NCBI RefSeq assembly: GCF_000368565.1
Contig: NZ_KB849538.1
Span: 120,001-184,000, forward strand
Direction of reading: 5' to 3'
Source: Acinetobacter gerneri DSM 14967 = CIP 107464 = MTCC 9824
Lineage (GTDB): Bacteria; Pseudomonadota; Gammaproteobacteria; Pseudomonadales; Moraxellaceae
Length of the DNA: 64,000 nt
The first letter of the stretch is position 1; every line of letters begins with the position of its first letter. Both the position numbers and the translations under genes were made by a program. A model generated the notes under the pieces. It ran no database searches, was not told where the DNA came from, and saw only the letters and a list, made by a program, of their open reading frames with translations. Below, one piece after another: positions 9,179 to 18,956 of this stretch.

Positions 9179-9694
9179 TAATATAACAACCATCATCATA
9201 TAGCTTACAACTTGTTTACGAATAAACAAACACAATGCAAATATGAAATAAAACAACATCTCATACTCTAATGTCCAGCCTACATACAATACTGGAAGTT
9301 TATTATTCACCAAATTTTCAAGAAATAAAACAGAAAAAAACATTTTATTTAGATTCAGTTCAGTATTTGCAAATGCAGAAGGAAGTATAAAATATAATAC
9401 ACATAATAATGCTGTAAGAATCCAATATATAGGAACAATTCGTTCAACTCTGTTTCTAAAAAAATCTAATGGTGCTTTTCTTTTTTTACTCTGAATATAA
9501 ACCATTATAAAACCTGAGATTACAAAAAAAATATCTACTCCATTTTGCCCCCAATCTTTCATAAATAAAAAATTAGTGGCAGGCATTCCATATTGAACAG
9601 AAATTCCAATAATATGAAAAAAAACAACATTTATAGCAGCAAATGCTCTAAGCAACTGAATATTATTTAACATTTCACACCCAATAACAACGCA

Positions 9695-10801
9695 CTAAAT
9701 AAATAATTTTTCCCATGATTCTAAAATTCTAGTGTTATTAAATTTCTTTAATACAATTGAATTCCCATTTCTTAAATTCGTATTCAAAATATCATTCTCT
9801 ATTAAACTTTCAATTTTTTTAACAAAATCACTATCATTTTCGACAATAAAACCATTAACATTATTTTCAATAATATCTGAGATTCCACCTTTAGAACTTG
9901 ATCCTATTAATACATTCTTACAAATTGAAGCCTCTAACATAGAGGTTGGCAAACCTTCATATAATGAATATAAGAAACTTATTTTTGATCTTGATAAATA
10001 TTCAAAAACATTATCTACACTACCTCTCAAAAAAATATTATTAATATTATTGTCAATTATAAACTTTTCAATTATCTCTCTTTCTGGCCCATCTCCTAAA
10101 ATCTCGACACTCCAATCAGAATTATTTTTTAAAATGGGTTCTAATAATTGAATGGCTTTAAAAACCTGTTTATCATATGCTAGCCTACCTGCATAAACTA
10201 TAATGTTTTCTTTATTAAAATTTACATTATTCTCTTTTTGAATATCTTGAGCATTATATATATAAGAAATTTTATTATGAAATTTTATAGGTAAGATGCT
10301 TTTCAATTCAATTTCAGCCTTTTTACTAACTAATAAAAACTTATCTGATAACTCAACTATTTTCCTAAAGAAATACATACTTCTTTGTTTTGTGACTAAA
10401 ATCATTTTTAAATATTTTAAAAACCCTTTAAGGTTATTTTTTTCATAAAAGTAATTTAAATATGCATAAGGTGTATTGTGTAAGATAGGGAATTTTTTAA
10501 CTTTTAACTCCTTTATTTCTTTTAAAATTTCAACTGTTTCCTTTAAAAGTTGAGTTTGTATTATAACATGTGTAATCTTATTTTCTTGAATAAACTTTTG
10601 TATTTCCTCTATGCTCATTAAAAAAATTGGCATTTCAACAGGATATTGTATTTTAGGTTCATTAAATTCTTGATTTAAAGAAATTATTCCGAACAATTTA
10701 ATATTAGAGCTCATAAAAAGCTTAGACAAATTCGAAGTAACTTTCTCTACTCCACCCATTTTCGTATAGTCATTCATGATAATAACAACATTAGCACTCA
10801 T
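9695..10801 (-). CDS. Family 4 glycosyltransferase (GT-B fold)
   Basis: A 368-residue glycosyltransferase starting VVIIMNDYTKMGGVEKVTSNLSKLF, the glycine-rich acceptor-side loop of GT4 enzymes. The donor domain has NIIVYAGRLAYDKQVFKAIQLL, WSVEILGDGPEREIIEKF, IFLRGSVDNVFEYL and SLYEGLPTSMLEAS with the EGLPxxxLEA nucleotide-sugar motif. AGAGAAATAG precedes the start. It lies between wzx and the broken acyltransferase gene and should add one sugar of the capsule repeat. Donor unknown. Confidence 0.9.
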   Translation of the reverse strand: MSANVVIIMNDYTKMGGVEKVTSNLSKLFMSSNIKLFGIISLNQEFNEPKIQYPVEMPIFLMSIEEIQKFIQENKITHVIIQTQLLKETVEILKEIKELKVKKFPILHNTPYAYLNYFYEKNNLKGFLKYLKMILVTKQRSMYFFRKIVELSDKFLLVSKKAEIELKSILPIKFHNKISYIYNAQDIQKENNVNFNKENIIVYAGRLAYDKQVFKAIQLLEPILKNNSDWSVEILGDGPEREIIEKFIIDNNINNIFLRGSVDNVFEYLSRSKISFLYSLYEGLPTSMLEASICKNVLIGSSSKGGISDIIENNVNGFIVENDSDFVKKIESLIENDILNTNLRNGNSIVLKKFNNTRILESWEKLFI

Positions 10802-10810
10802 CTATTTCTC

Positions 10811-12370
10811 TCAATCTCTTAGAAATTTATTCAATTTTAATACTGTCAAAACTCTAAAAAAAACTTTCCTATACTCAGGACACGCTATATATAATATCAC
10901 AAAACTTATAAAGCCATATGAAACCACTACAATTAGTGAATTCAATATAAATGCCATGATTTTTTTATTATCAATATAAAAACAATCAATTACAAATTTT
11001 GATAAGGCTAATGAAATAGCTATACAAACAATATAAGTCATTAATTTTTTTATATAATGATAAAAACCTGTTTTAAACCCTAAACTATAAATATAGAAAG
11101 GCCTCCATAAGTTCACTATAACTATTAAACTTATGACTACTCCTGCAATTATTCCTGGCAATCCAAAATAGTATCCTAAAATCATTGACAATCCCAAATT
11201 TATAATTGCTTCAAAAATTGGAGCATATATATCTCCGTATAATCCAAATGCATATACAAATGGGTCTATGACTCTCGTTAAAACCAAAAATAAATATATA
11301 TTCAACCAAACAAAAGCAGTTTCATTAATTATAAATTTTTCACCAACCCATAATCTAATAAAATCATGTCCTTGATAAAATAATGCCATACATAAAATAG
11401 AGGCAATCCAATACCTTAGCACAAAATATTCTTCAAAGAATTTTAAAATTGTATTTTTATTACCATTTGTGACCAAATTACCAATTGCTGGCTGAAAACT
11501 TGAAAATACAGCAGTTATCAAACTTGTAATTCCTAAAATTATCATCATATAATTATCATACATAGTCACCATTGTTAGGCTTACATAGGCATAAATAATC
11601 ATTGGAGTTGTTTGTAACAAAACAAATCCAGCAATTTTATGAAAAAAAAGTTGTTTAGTATGCTTAATTATATTCTTATGTTTATCTTTTAAGATTTTCC
11701 CTTTTTTAACATTAATATCGAGCCATGGATATTCTTTATCAATTATTCTTTTCAAAAAGAAACTAGAACTTATTCCATACATAAGCTCCAATAGTAGCCA
11801 ATACGCGAAACCATTTTCAAAATTTATCACCAAAATTATTTGTAAAATTATTTTTATAATTTGTATTGTTTTCATACTTAAAATTATTTTATATTCTTTC
11901 ATTTCTGCTATTAAAAGAACTTGTTTATAATTTATAAAATATGTCAGCAAAGAAGATATTAACAGTACACAAAAAATACTATATACATACCACAAAGACA
12001 AATGAATTTTACTAAATATTATTGGGAAAAAACACATTAATATTGCAGCCATTCCCATTATTAAATATGCAATATTTCTATAAAGCCAACCCTGAATTGT
12101 AATGATCTCGGTTATTTCTTTTTTATTATTTTCAGCAATCGGTTTATATAATGAAGTAGCGATTGCCGAAACTACCCCAAGTTCAGCCAAGTTCAAAAAA
12201 CCAATTAAATTTGTTGCTAATGTATTTAAACCTAATACGTCTGTACCCAAATTCTTAATAAATACACTTCTTGATACAAAATTCAAAAATAATAAAATTA
12301 CAAAAAATAGTAATGAAATTTTTGCATTAGTTAATACTTTTTTCGTTCTATTTGTGTTTTGCATTCGCAT
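10811..12370 (-). CDS. wzx: Wzx-type lipid-linked oligosaccharide flippase
   Basis: A 519-residue polytopic membrane protein with about twelve to fourteen helices, in the MOP superfamily of polysaccharide exporters. The N-terminus (AKISLLFFVILLFLNFVSRSVFIKNLG) followed by LGLNTLATNLIGFLNLAELGVVSAIATSLY is typical of flippases next to Wzy polymerases. It would move the finished undecaprenyl-PP repeat to the periplasm. The gene is strongly AT-rich. It is the only flippase candidate in the locus, 19 bases downstream of rmlC. Confidence 0.9.
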   Translation of the reverse strand: MRMQNTNRTKKVLTNAKISLLFFVILLFLNFVSRSVFIKNLGTDVLGLNTLATNLIGFLNLAELGVVSAIATSLYKPIAENNKKEITEIITIQGWLYRNIAYLIMGMAAILMCFFPIIFSKIHLSLWYVYSIFCVLLISSLLTYFINYKQVLLIAEMKEYKIILSMKTIQIIKIILQIILVINFENGFAYWLLLELMYGISSSFFLKRIIDKEYPWLDINVKKGKILKDKHKNIIKHTKQLFFHKIAGFVLLQTTPMIIYAYVSLTMVTMYDNYMMIILGITSLITAVFSSFQPAIGNLVTNGNKNTILKFFEEYFVLRYWIASILCMALFYQGHDFIRLWVGEKFIINETAFVWLNIYLFLVLTRVIDPFVYAFGLYGDIYAPIFEAIINLGLSMILGYYFGLPGIIAGVVISLIVIVNLWRPFYIYSLGFKTGFYHYIKKLMTYIVCIAISLALSKFVIDCFYIDNKKIMAFILNSLIVVVSYGFISFVILYIACPEYRKVFFRVLTVLKLNKFLRD

Positions 12371-12389
12371 AATACCGTATAGAATTATA

Positions 12390-12941
12390 TTATATATTAA
12401 CTAATAGCTTATTATTTATATCTTTACTAGATAAAAATATTTCATAACCATTTACTGGCCATTCAATCGCAATTGTAGGATCGTTCCAGATAATTGCACC
12501 TTCACTCTCTTTATTATAATAATTCGTAGTTTTATATAGAAACTGAGTATTGTCTTCTAAGGCGAGGAAGCCATGTGCAAATCCTTCAGGTATCCAAAAT
12601 TGCTTATGATTTTCACCTGATAATTCTACTCCGACCCATTGACCATATGTTTCAGAGTCTTTGCGAATATCAACAGCAACATCCCAAGCTTTACCTTGTA
12701 CCACTCGAACGAGTTTACCTTGTGCATATGGAGCATTTTGAAAATGTAGCCCTCTTAATACACCTTTTTGAGATAAAGAATGATTATCTTGAACGAATTG
12801 AGGAATTTCTAGACCTCGTTCGGTTAATGCCGTTTCGAAAGCTTTTTGATTAAAACTTTCCATGAACCATCCACGGTTATCACCAAATACTTTAGGCTCT
12901 AATATCAAAAGACCTTTTATTTTCGTTTCAATTACATTCAT
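12390..12941 (-). CDS. rmlC: dTDP-4-dehydrorhamnose 3,5-epimerase RmlC
   Basis: Third enzyme of dTDP-L-rhamnose synthesis. The 183-residue cupin starts MNVIETKIKGLLILEPKVFGDNRGWF and keeps FVQDNHSLSQKGVLRGLHFQ (catalytic His region), GKAWDVAVDIRKDSETYGQW and FWIPEGFAHGFLAL. An upstream in-frame ATG at 12962 would add seven residues, but GAGGTAAAAG directly precedes the ATG at 12941, so that start is used. It closes the rmlBDAC set. The C-terminus is slightly shorter and more variable than in some relatives. Confidence 0.95.
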   Translation of the reverse strand: MNVIETKIKGLLILEPKVFGDNRGWFMESFNQKAFETALTERGLEIPQFVQDNHSLSQKGVLRGLHFQNAPYAQGKLVRVVQGKAWDVAVDIRKDSETYGQWVGVELSGENHKQFWIPEGFAHGFLALEDNTQFLYKTTNYYNKESEGAIIWNDPTIAIEWPVNGYEIFLSSKDINNKLLVNI

Positions 12942-12999
12942 TCTTTTACCTCTATATCCCAATTATTCTGCATTATCAATGAAAAATCCAATCGGAACA

Positions 13000-13902
13000 T
13001 CAAACTTTTGATTTTTTTTGATGTTCATTGTGTAATTTAAATAAATATTGACCATAACCTGTCTTTTTAAAGAAATTAGCACGTTTAACAAGCTGATCTT
13101 CATCGATCCAACCATTATTAAAAGCAATTTCTTCTAAACACGCAATCTTCAAACCTTGGCGATGTTCAACCGTTTGTACAAATTGACTTGCTTCAAGTAA
13201 AGAGTCATGTGTACCCGTATCTAACCAAGCAAAACCACGGCCTAACAACTCAACATTCAACTGTTGTTGTTGTAAATACACATTATTTACATCGGTAATT
13301 TCAAGCTCACCACGTGGAGATGGTTCAATATTTTTTGCAATTTCAACCACTTTATTATCATAAAAATAAAGCCCTGTTACTGCATAATTTGATTTCGGAT
13401 GTTCTGGTTTTTCCTCAATACTTAAGGCATGACCATTTGCATCAAAATCGACTACGCCAAAACGTTCTGGATCATTTACATAGTAGCCAAATACAGTCGC
13501 TCCATCCGTTTTTTCAGAAGCACGTTTTAACTGTGTACCAAAACTTTGACCATAGAAAATGTTATCACCTAAAATTAAGCAGACGTTATCTTGACCGATA
13601 AACTCTTCACCCAAAATAAATGCTTGAGCAAGACCATCCGGTGATGGTTGAACTTTATATGAAATCTTTAAGCCAATTTCTTCGCCTGTACCTAACATTT
13701 TTTCGAAATTTGGCAGGTCTTCAGGTGTAGAAATGATCAAAATTTCATTAATACCCGCCAACATCAATACTGATAGTGGATAATAAATCATCGGTTTATC
13801 ATAGATCGGTAATAATTGTTTTGATGTACCCATTGTAATTGGATAAAGACGAGTACCTGAACCTCCAGCAAGGATTATCCCTTTACGTTTAACTTGTCTC
13901 AT
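13000..13902 (-). CDS. rmlA: Glucose-1-phosphate thymidylyltransferase RmlA
   Basis: First enzyme of dTDP-L-rhamnose synthesis, joining glucose-1-P and dTTP. The 300-residue protein shows [19 protein letters not shown] (signature loop), [60 protein letters not shown] and [18 protein letters not shown]. Its ATG overlaps the stop of rmlD by four bases (ATGA), implying translational coupling. Length and motifs are normal. Confidence 0.97.
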   Translation of the reverse strand: MRQVKRKGIILAGGSGTRLYPITMGTSKQLLPIYDKPMIYYPLSVLMLAGINEILIISTPEDLPNFEKMLGTGEEIGLKISYKVQPSPDGLAQAFILGEEFIGQDNVCLILGDNIFYGQSFGTQLKRASEKTDGATVFGYYVNDPERFGVVDFDANGHALSIEEKPEHPKSNYAVTGLYFYDNKVVEIAKNIEPSPRGELEITDVNNVYLQQQQLNVELLGRGFAWLDTGTHDSLLEASQFVQTVEHRQGLKIACLEEIAFNNGWIDEDQLVKRANFFKKTGYGQYLFKLHNEHQKKSKV

Positions 13903-14807
13903 TCAATAATTTCCTCTAATACTTGTGCTACACCGAGTTTCCAATCTGGAAGATGTATTTTAAAATTTGATTGTAATTTACTGGTATTTAAACGTGAATT
14001 CAGCGGACGTTTTGCAGGTGTTGGGTAAGCGATGGTTTCAATTGCATTTATTTTTTGGATTGCTAAGCTTTGCCCATTTTGTTTTGCTAGCTCAAATACG
14101 TACTGTGCATATTCAAACCACGAGCAAGTACCTGATGCAGCGAGATGGTAGTGTCCAGTCAATTGCTTTTGTTGCTCTTCGTTATTCAATAAGTAATATC
14201 TCAAAGCTTGAGCAGTAACATCGGCTATCAAAGCAGCGCCTGTAGGTGCCCCCACCTGATCATTGATAATACTCAATTCTTCACGATTTGAAGCCAACTT
14301 CAGCATCGTTTTTATAAAATTATTACCATGTGAACCATAAACCCAACAAGTTCTAAAGTTTATAAATGTACAACCACTTTGCTCTAATGCAATTTCACCT
14401 AAACGTTTTGTACTACCGTAAAGATTAACAGGATCTGTCTGATCTATTTCAGACCAAGCTTTTTCACCTTCACCATTAAATACGTAATCAGTTGAGTAAT
14501 GAATCAGCAAAGCTTTATTTTTCTGACAAAGTTCAGCTATATTTTTTACCGCCAAATGATTAATCAGATCAGCATTTTCTTGATCAGATTCAGCTTTATC
14601 AACTGCAGTATATGCCGCAGCATTGACAACAATCTCAGGTTGAACTTGTTCAATTGCATATTGAATTTGCTCAAAATTTGCAAGATCACCAGATAAACCA
14701 TGCTCATTTTGATGTCGATCTAATGCAATGACTTCGCCAAGTGGTTGAAGTGCACGTTGCAACTCCCAACCAACTTGTCCATTTTTTCCAAGGAGTAATA
14801 TTTTCAT
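13899..14807 (-). CDS. rmlD: dTDP-4-dehydrorhamnose reductase RmlD
   Basis: Fourth step of dTDP-L-rhamnose synthesis, NAD(P)H-dependent reduction to the finished sugar nucleotide. The 302-residue short-chain dehydrogenase has [20 protein letters not shown] (nucleotide fold), [28 protein letters not shown] and the YGSTKRLGE catalytic Tyr/Lys. It sits between rmlB and rmlA, overlapping rmlA by four bases, and is 15 bases after the rmlB stop. Confidence 0.97.
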   Translation of the reverse strand: MKILLLGKNGQVGWELQRALQPLGEVIALDRHQNEHGLSGDLANFEQIQYAIEQVQPEIVVNAAAYTAVDKAESDQENADLINHLAVKNIAELCQKNKALLIHYSTDYVFNGEGEKAWSEIDQTDPVNLYGSTKRLGEIALEQSGCTFINFRTCWVYGSHGNNFIKTMLKLASNREELSIINDQVGAPTGAALIADVTAQALRYYLLNNEEQQKQLTGHYHLAASGTCSWFEYAQYVFELAKQNGQSLAIQKINAIETIAYPTPAKRPLNSRLNTSKLQSNFKIHLPDWKLGVAQVLEEIIE

Positions 14808-14822
14808 GATGTAATTTTGAAT

Positions 14823-15899
14823 TTAGGCCTTTTTAGCTTGATATTGTTGTTGAACCCAATTTTTGTATTCACCACTTTGAACGTTTTCAACCCACTCTTG
14901 GTTGTTTAAATACCATTCAACTGTTTTACGTAAACCTGTTTCAAAAGACTCATTTGGAACCCAACCTAAGTCTTTTTTGATTTTGCTTGCATCGATTGCA
15001 TAACGTAAATCATGACCGGGGCGATCTTTTACATAAGTAATCAAATCAATATAATGTGCTACACCTTCTGGTTTATTCGGTGCTAATTCTTCAAGTAATT
15101 GACAAATAGATTTCACAACATCAAGATTTTTTTGTTCATTGTGACCACCAATATTATAAGTTTCACCCACTTTTGCTTCAGTAACAACTTTATAAAGCGC
15201 ACGAGCATGATCTTCAACATAAAGCCAATCACGAATTTGATCACCTTTGCCATAAATAGGTAGAGCTTTACCTTTTAATGCATTTAAGATCACCAATGGA
15301 ATCAATTTCTCTGGGAAATGGTACGGTCCATAGTTATTTGAACAATTTGTTAATACAACTGGTAGACCATATGTACGATTCCAAGCACGCACTAAATGAT
15401 CAGAACTTGCTTTACTTGCAGAATATGGTGAACTTGGAGCATAAGACGTTGTTTCATGGAACAAATCATCTGTACCTTCTAAATCCCCATATACTTCATC
15501 GGTTGAAATATGATGGAAACGGAAGGCTTGTTTTTTATCTTCTGATAAATCATTCCAATAATGACGTGCAGCTTCAAGCAGTTGATATGTACCAATGATA
15601 TTGGTTTCGATAAACGCTGCTGATCCTGTGATTGAACGATCCACATGAGATTCCGCCGCCAAGTGCATAACTAAATCTGGTTTAAACTCTTTAAATAACT
15701 GATCCAGTGCAGAGCGATCACAAATGTCAGTCTGAGAAAATTGATATCTTGAATCTTGGTCAACTTCTTTTAATGACTCTAAGTTGCCTGCATAAGTCAA
15801 TTTATCAACATTGAGTACTTCATTATTAGTATTTTGAATAATATGTCGAACGACAGCAGAACCAATAAAGCCAGCCCCACCAGTAACCAATATTTTCAT
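14823..15899 (-). CDS. rmlB: dTDP-glucose 4,6-dehydratase RmlB
   Basis: Second step of dTDP-L-rhamnose synthesis. The 358-residue extended short-chain dehydrogenase shows [43 protein letters not shown] with the Thr-Asp-Glu catalytic triad, and [15 protein letters not shown] with the Tyr/Lys pair. It follows gna by 22 bases and begins the rmlBDAC block; order B-D-A-C is the common Acinetobacter arrangement. Together the four genes provide the donor for any rhamnosyltransferase in the locus. Confidence 0.97.
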   Translation of the reverse strand: MKILVTGGAGFIGSAVVRHIIQNTNNEVLNVDKLTYAGNLESLKEVDQDSRYQFSQTDICDRSALDQLFKEFKPDLVMHLAAESHVDRSITGSAAFIETNIIGTYQLLEAARHYWNDLSEDKKQAFRFHHISTDEVYGDLEGTDDLFHETTSYAPSSPYSASKASSDHLVRAWNRTYGLPVVLTNCSNNYGPYHFPEKLIPLVILNALKGKALPIYGKGDQIRDWLYVEDHARALYKVVTEAKVGETYNIGGHNEQKNLDVVKSICQLLEELAPNKPEGVAHYIDLITYVKDRPGHDLRYAIDASKIKKDLGWVPNESFETGLRKTVEWYLNNQEWVENVQSGEYKNWVQQQYQAKKA

Positions 15900-15921
15900 A
15901 AAATTCCTGCGTTAGTTTTTT

Positions 15922-17199
15922 CTACAATCTAATATCACTTTGTTGTTTATCTAAAACATATTTTAAATCATATAAAACATGTTTTTCCTTACCTAGGGCA
16001 TCAAACTCTTGTTTAGACATATGCTTAAACTGGTCATGCGCCACGGCAATGACAATCGCATCATATTGCCCTTGTTTTAATTCCATGATTGGAGCCAAGC
16101 CATACTCTGCCTCAACTTCAGCACTATCTACCCAAGGATCATAAATATCAAGATCCAAATCGTATTCCTTTAGTGCTTTGACCATATCAACAATTTTGGT
16201 ATTGCGAATATCAGGACAATTTTCTTTAAAACTTAGGCCCAAAATTAATATACGTGCACCAACAACTTGGATGCGCTGTTTGACCATTTCCTTGATCAAT
16301 TGCGTCGCAACATACTCACCCATACGGTCATTTAAACGACGGGCAGCAAGGATAATTTCAGGATGCAAACCGATTGACTCAGCTTTATGGGTGAGATAAT
16401 ACGGATCAACACCGATACAATGCCCACCAACCAAGCCAGGTCTAAAATTTAAAAAATTCCACTTAGTGCCAGCAGCTTTAAGCACATCTTCTGTATCTAT
16501 ACCCATTTTATTAAAGATAAGAGCTAATTCATTGATCAAAGCAATATTGACATCTCTTTGTGTATTTTCGATGACTTTAGCTGCTTCTGCTACTTTAATA
16601 TTGGGTGCTTTATAGGTTCCAGCGGTAATAATTAAGTTATAAACTTGATCAATATAGTCAGCCACTTCTGTGGTAGAACCTGAAGTGATTTTTAAAATAT
16701 TAGTCACTCTGCGTTGCTTATCACCAGGGTTAATGCGTTCTGGACTATAACCTATAAAAAAATCTTGATTAAATTTCAAACCAGAATAGCGTTCTAACTC
16801 TGGAACACAGACCTCCTCTGTTGCACCAGGATATACCGTCGACTCATAGACGACGATATCGCCCTTTTTTAAAACTTTCGCAATACTTTGTGAAGCTTTA
16901 ACTAAAGGTGTCAAATCTGGTTGTTTAAAATCATCAATTGGAGTAGGTACTGTGACAATAAAAAAATTTGCGTTTTTCAAATCTTCTATTTTAGAAGTGT
17001 AGGTCAAATTTTGAACTTGTTTTAAATCATTTTCAGAGACTTCTAAAGTATGATCATGACCACTTTGTAATTCATTAATACGTTGTTGATTGATATCAAA
17101 TCCTAACGTTGGCTTATATTTACCGAATTCAACAGCCAAAGGCAGACCGACATAGCCTAACCCTATAATCGCTAATTTTAATTGTTCGAGTTGAAACAT
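15922..17199 (-). CDS. gna: UDP-N-acetylhexosamine 6-dehydrogenase Gna (WbpO/TviB type)
   Basis: Oxidises a UDP-HexNAc to the uronic acid, most likely UDP-GalNAcA as for Gna in Acinetobacter K loci. The 425-residue protein has [42 protein letters not shown], the [26 protein letters not shown] segment with catalytic Lys/Asn, and [20 protein letters not shown] with an intact catalytic cysteine, unlike the Ugd-like gene at the other end. A start at 17217 is possible, but TTAGG nine bases before 17199 favours the latter. First gene of the leftward operon. Confidence 0.93.
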   Translation of the reverse strand: MFQLEQLKLAIIGLGYVGLPLAVEFGKYKPTLGFDINQQRINELQSGHDHTLEVSENDLKQVQNLTYTSKIEDLKNANFFIVTVPTPIDDFKQPDLTPLVKASQSIAKVLKKGDIVVYESTVYPGATEEVCVPELERYSGLKFNQDFFIGYSPERINPGDKQRRVTNILKITSGSTTEVADYIDQVYNLIITAGTYKAPNIKVAEAAKVIENTQRDVNIALINELALIFNKMGIDTEDVLKAAGTKWNFLNFRPGLVGGHCIGVDPYYLTHKAESIGLHPEIILAARRLNDRMGEYVATQLIKEMVKQRIQVVGARILILGLSFKENCPDIRNTKIVDMVKALKEYDLDLDIYDPWVDSAEVEAEYGLAPIMELKQGQYDAIVIAVAHDQFKHMSKQEFDALGKEKHVLYDLKYVLDKQQSDIRL

Positions 17200-17404
17200 A
17201 TATAAAAACCTAACCATTTATAATTAAATGGACCAACATCATGGATACGACCTACTACGATAATATAGCAGACTTTAAACAAAAATTTCTTGAAATATAC
17301 ATTCAATCCATTACAAATAAAGTATGATTTGGGTTAATTATAGACTACAATCCAATACACTCATGTAAGCTAACGTTGGATTACAAACAATAAAGGGTTT
17401 GAAT
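17200..17404. promoter_or_regulatory. Divergent intergenic region between gna and wza
   Basis: About 200 bases between two divergent capsule transcripts. It holds an inverted repeat CCATTTA-taat-TAAATGG at 17214-17231, close to the gna start and probably in its leader. AT-rich stretches near 17311-17351 include TTACAA, TTATAG and TACAAT boxes, but none has ideal spacing, so exact promoters are not called. Both halves of the capsule system must be driven from here. GGG at 17395-17397 is the wza ribosome-binding site. Confidence 0.6.
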
Positions 17405-18505
17405 GTGAAGTATAAGAGCACATTATTATTTTTAGCAATTTCATTATCATTTACAGGATGCGCAGTCACTTCGGGTTTACAAACTTATGATTTACCTGAA
17501 AATGGAAGTTTTAAAACAGATCAAGGGGCAGAAGTTTCAGTTATTCAATTAACACAAAATAATATTCCCGAAATTAGTTCAGAAAGTCTCCGTCCTCAAG
17601 CCAATATAAGCTCTCTATTTAATACTCCTTTTTATCAGTATCGTTTAAGTCCAGGTGATGTACTTTCTATTCAACTCTGGGCATATCCTGAAATTACTCC
17701 TCCAATCCAAGGCTCATCTACCGATATTAAAGCATTTGGTTATCCAATAGACTCTGCTGGAAATGTACAGTTGCCTCTCGTAGGGCAAGTACATATCTCA
17801 GGAAAAACACTTGCTGAATCAAACCGTTATTTACGTAGTCAATTTGCTAAATACCTAAAAACACCTGATGTCGTTGTACGGGTTTTGTCTTATGAGGCAA
17901 AACGATATTTCGTCAATGGTCAAGTGATGAAAAGTGGGCAATATACTTTAGATGACCAACCAATCAGCATTTACACAGCCTTAAGTATGGCTGGTGGTGT
18001 AAATCAAGAGTCTGGTGATAATACAGATATTCAACTGATTCGAAATGGCGAAGTCTATAATCTAAATGTCGTTGCACTAGAAAAGCAAGGTTATTCTTTG
18101 CATAAACTTTTGGTTCAACCGAATGACACAATCTATGTCAATACCAAACAAAATCAAAAACTTTATGTCATGGGCGAGTCTAATAAAAGTTCAGCAATCC
18201 CTCTTCGTGACCAAGGGATGACTTTGAGTGATGTATTAGGTGAGAGTGAGGGTGTAAATCCTTATTCTGCAAGTGCAGCACGAATTTATGTGATGCGTAC
18301 AAACTTACAAAACCGAAAATCAACAATCTATCAATTAAATTTGAGTACGATTGGTAATCTTGCACTATCCAATCAATTCCAAATGCAAAAAAATGACATT
18401 GTCTATATCGATGCTACAGGTTTAACACGCTGGCAACGTATCATGAATCAGATTGTACCATTCTCTAGTGCTCTTTATACTTTTGATCAATTGGGTAAAA
18501 ACTAA
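17405..18505 (+). CDS. wza: Outer-membrane capsule export lipoprotein Wza
   Basis: Forms the octameric outer-membrane channel for capsule export. The 366-residue precursor starts KYKSTLLFLAISLSFTGCAV, with a lipobox LSFTGC for lipidation. It then has the poly-export domain (YRLSPGDVLSIQLWAYPEI, GNVQLPLVGQVHISGKTLAE) and SLBB-type repeats (YFVNGQVMKSGQYTL, VNPYSASAARIYVMR). A GTG at 17405 lies seven bases after AAAGGG; the TTG at 17399 is too close to that site, so GTG is chosen. One base separates its stop from wzb. Confidence 0.95.
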   Translation: MKYKSTLLFLAISLSFTGCAVTSGLQTYDLPENGSFKTDQGAEVSVIQLTQNNIPEISSESLRPQANISSLFNTPFYQYRLSPGDVLSIQLWAYPEITPPIQGSSTDIKAFGYPIDSAGNVQLPLVGQVHISGKTLAESNRYLRSQFAKYLKTPDVVVRVLSYEAKRYFVNGQVMKSGQYTLDDQPISIYTALSMAGGVNQESGDNTDIQLIRNGEVYNLNVVALEKQGYSLHKLLVQPNDTIYVNTKQNQKLYVMGESNKSSAIPLRDQGMTLSDVLGESEGVNPYSASAARIYVMRTNLQNRKSTIYQLNLSTIGNLALSNQFQMQKNDIVYIDATGLTRWQRIMNQIVPFSSALYTFDQLGKN

Positions 18506-18506
18506 A

Positions 18507-18935
18507 ATGCAATTTAAAAATATTTTAGTTGTGTGTGTTGGAAATATCTGCCGAAGTCCAATGGCTGAGTATTTTTTAAAAACTCAGCATCCAACATTAA
18601 ATATTTCTTCAGCAGGTATTTCTGCATTGGTTGGACATTCTGCAGATGACAAAGCCATTTATTGCATGGATCAACTTAATATTGATCTTAGAACGCATAT
18701 TGCGCGTCAACTGAATGCTGAATTGATTAAACAAAATGACCTTATTTTAGTCATGAGTCAAAATCAACAAAAACATATTGAACAAACTTGGCCTTTTGCT
18801 AAAGGTAAAGTTTTTCGATTAGGACATTGGCAAGGACAGAATATCCCAGATCCATATCAGCATGACCAAGCTTTTTTTGATCAGACTTGTCACAATATCA
18901 AAAGTTATGTGCAAGATTGGCGCACTCAATTATAA
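18507..18935 (+). CDS. wzb: Low-molecular-weight protein tyrosine phosphatase Wzb
   Basis: Dephosphorylates the tyrosine kinase Wzc to allow cycling of capsule assembly. The 142-residue protein starts MQFKNILVVCVGNICRSPMA with the P-loop CVGNICRS (Cys nucleophile, Arg), and ends with the acid loop NIPDPYQHDQAFFDQT. Its ATG lies one base after the wza stop. A longer upstream frame overlapping wza is not needed. Cytoplasmic, part of the wza-wzb-wzc operon. Confidence 0.96.
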   Translation: MQFKNILVVCVGNICRSPMAEYFLKTQHPTLNISSAGISALVGHSADDKAIYCMDQLNIDLRTHIARQLNAELIKQNDLILVMSQNQQKHIEQTWPFAKGKVFRLGHWQGQNIPDPYQHDQAFFDQTCHNIKSYVQDWRTQL

Positions 18936-18956
18936 TTCAGTATTAGTTGTAAATTT

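Larger units (their letters stand above)
7849..9673 (-). pseudogene. Acyltransferase-3 family O-acetyltransferase gene split by an insertion sequence
   Basis: Two parts of one membrane acyltransferase gene. The 5' part (9673 to 9179, residues 1-165) starts MLNNIQLLRAFAAINVVFFH, with the R/H acyltransferase-3 motif, and includes NGVDIFFVISGFIM. The 3' part (8319 to 7849) supplies the last 156 residues, including FFQYLGDASYSIYLIQVF. Deleting the IS and one copy of its TA duplication joins ...MMVVIL to SFFVFFTHLDY in one frame of 321 codons with no stop, a normal size. The intact enzyme would have O-acetylated the capsule. As it stands, the first part ends after 10 IS-encoded residues, so function is presumably lost. 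Confidence 0.92.

Noticed and set aside
9732..10151. A 139-residue plus-strand frame opposite the glycosyltransferase gene
   Set aside because: It is the complement of a clear GT4 gene in very AT-rich DNA and its composition (Leu/Ile/Ser runs) is typical of such mirror frames.
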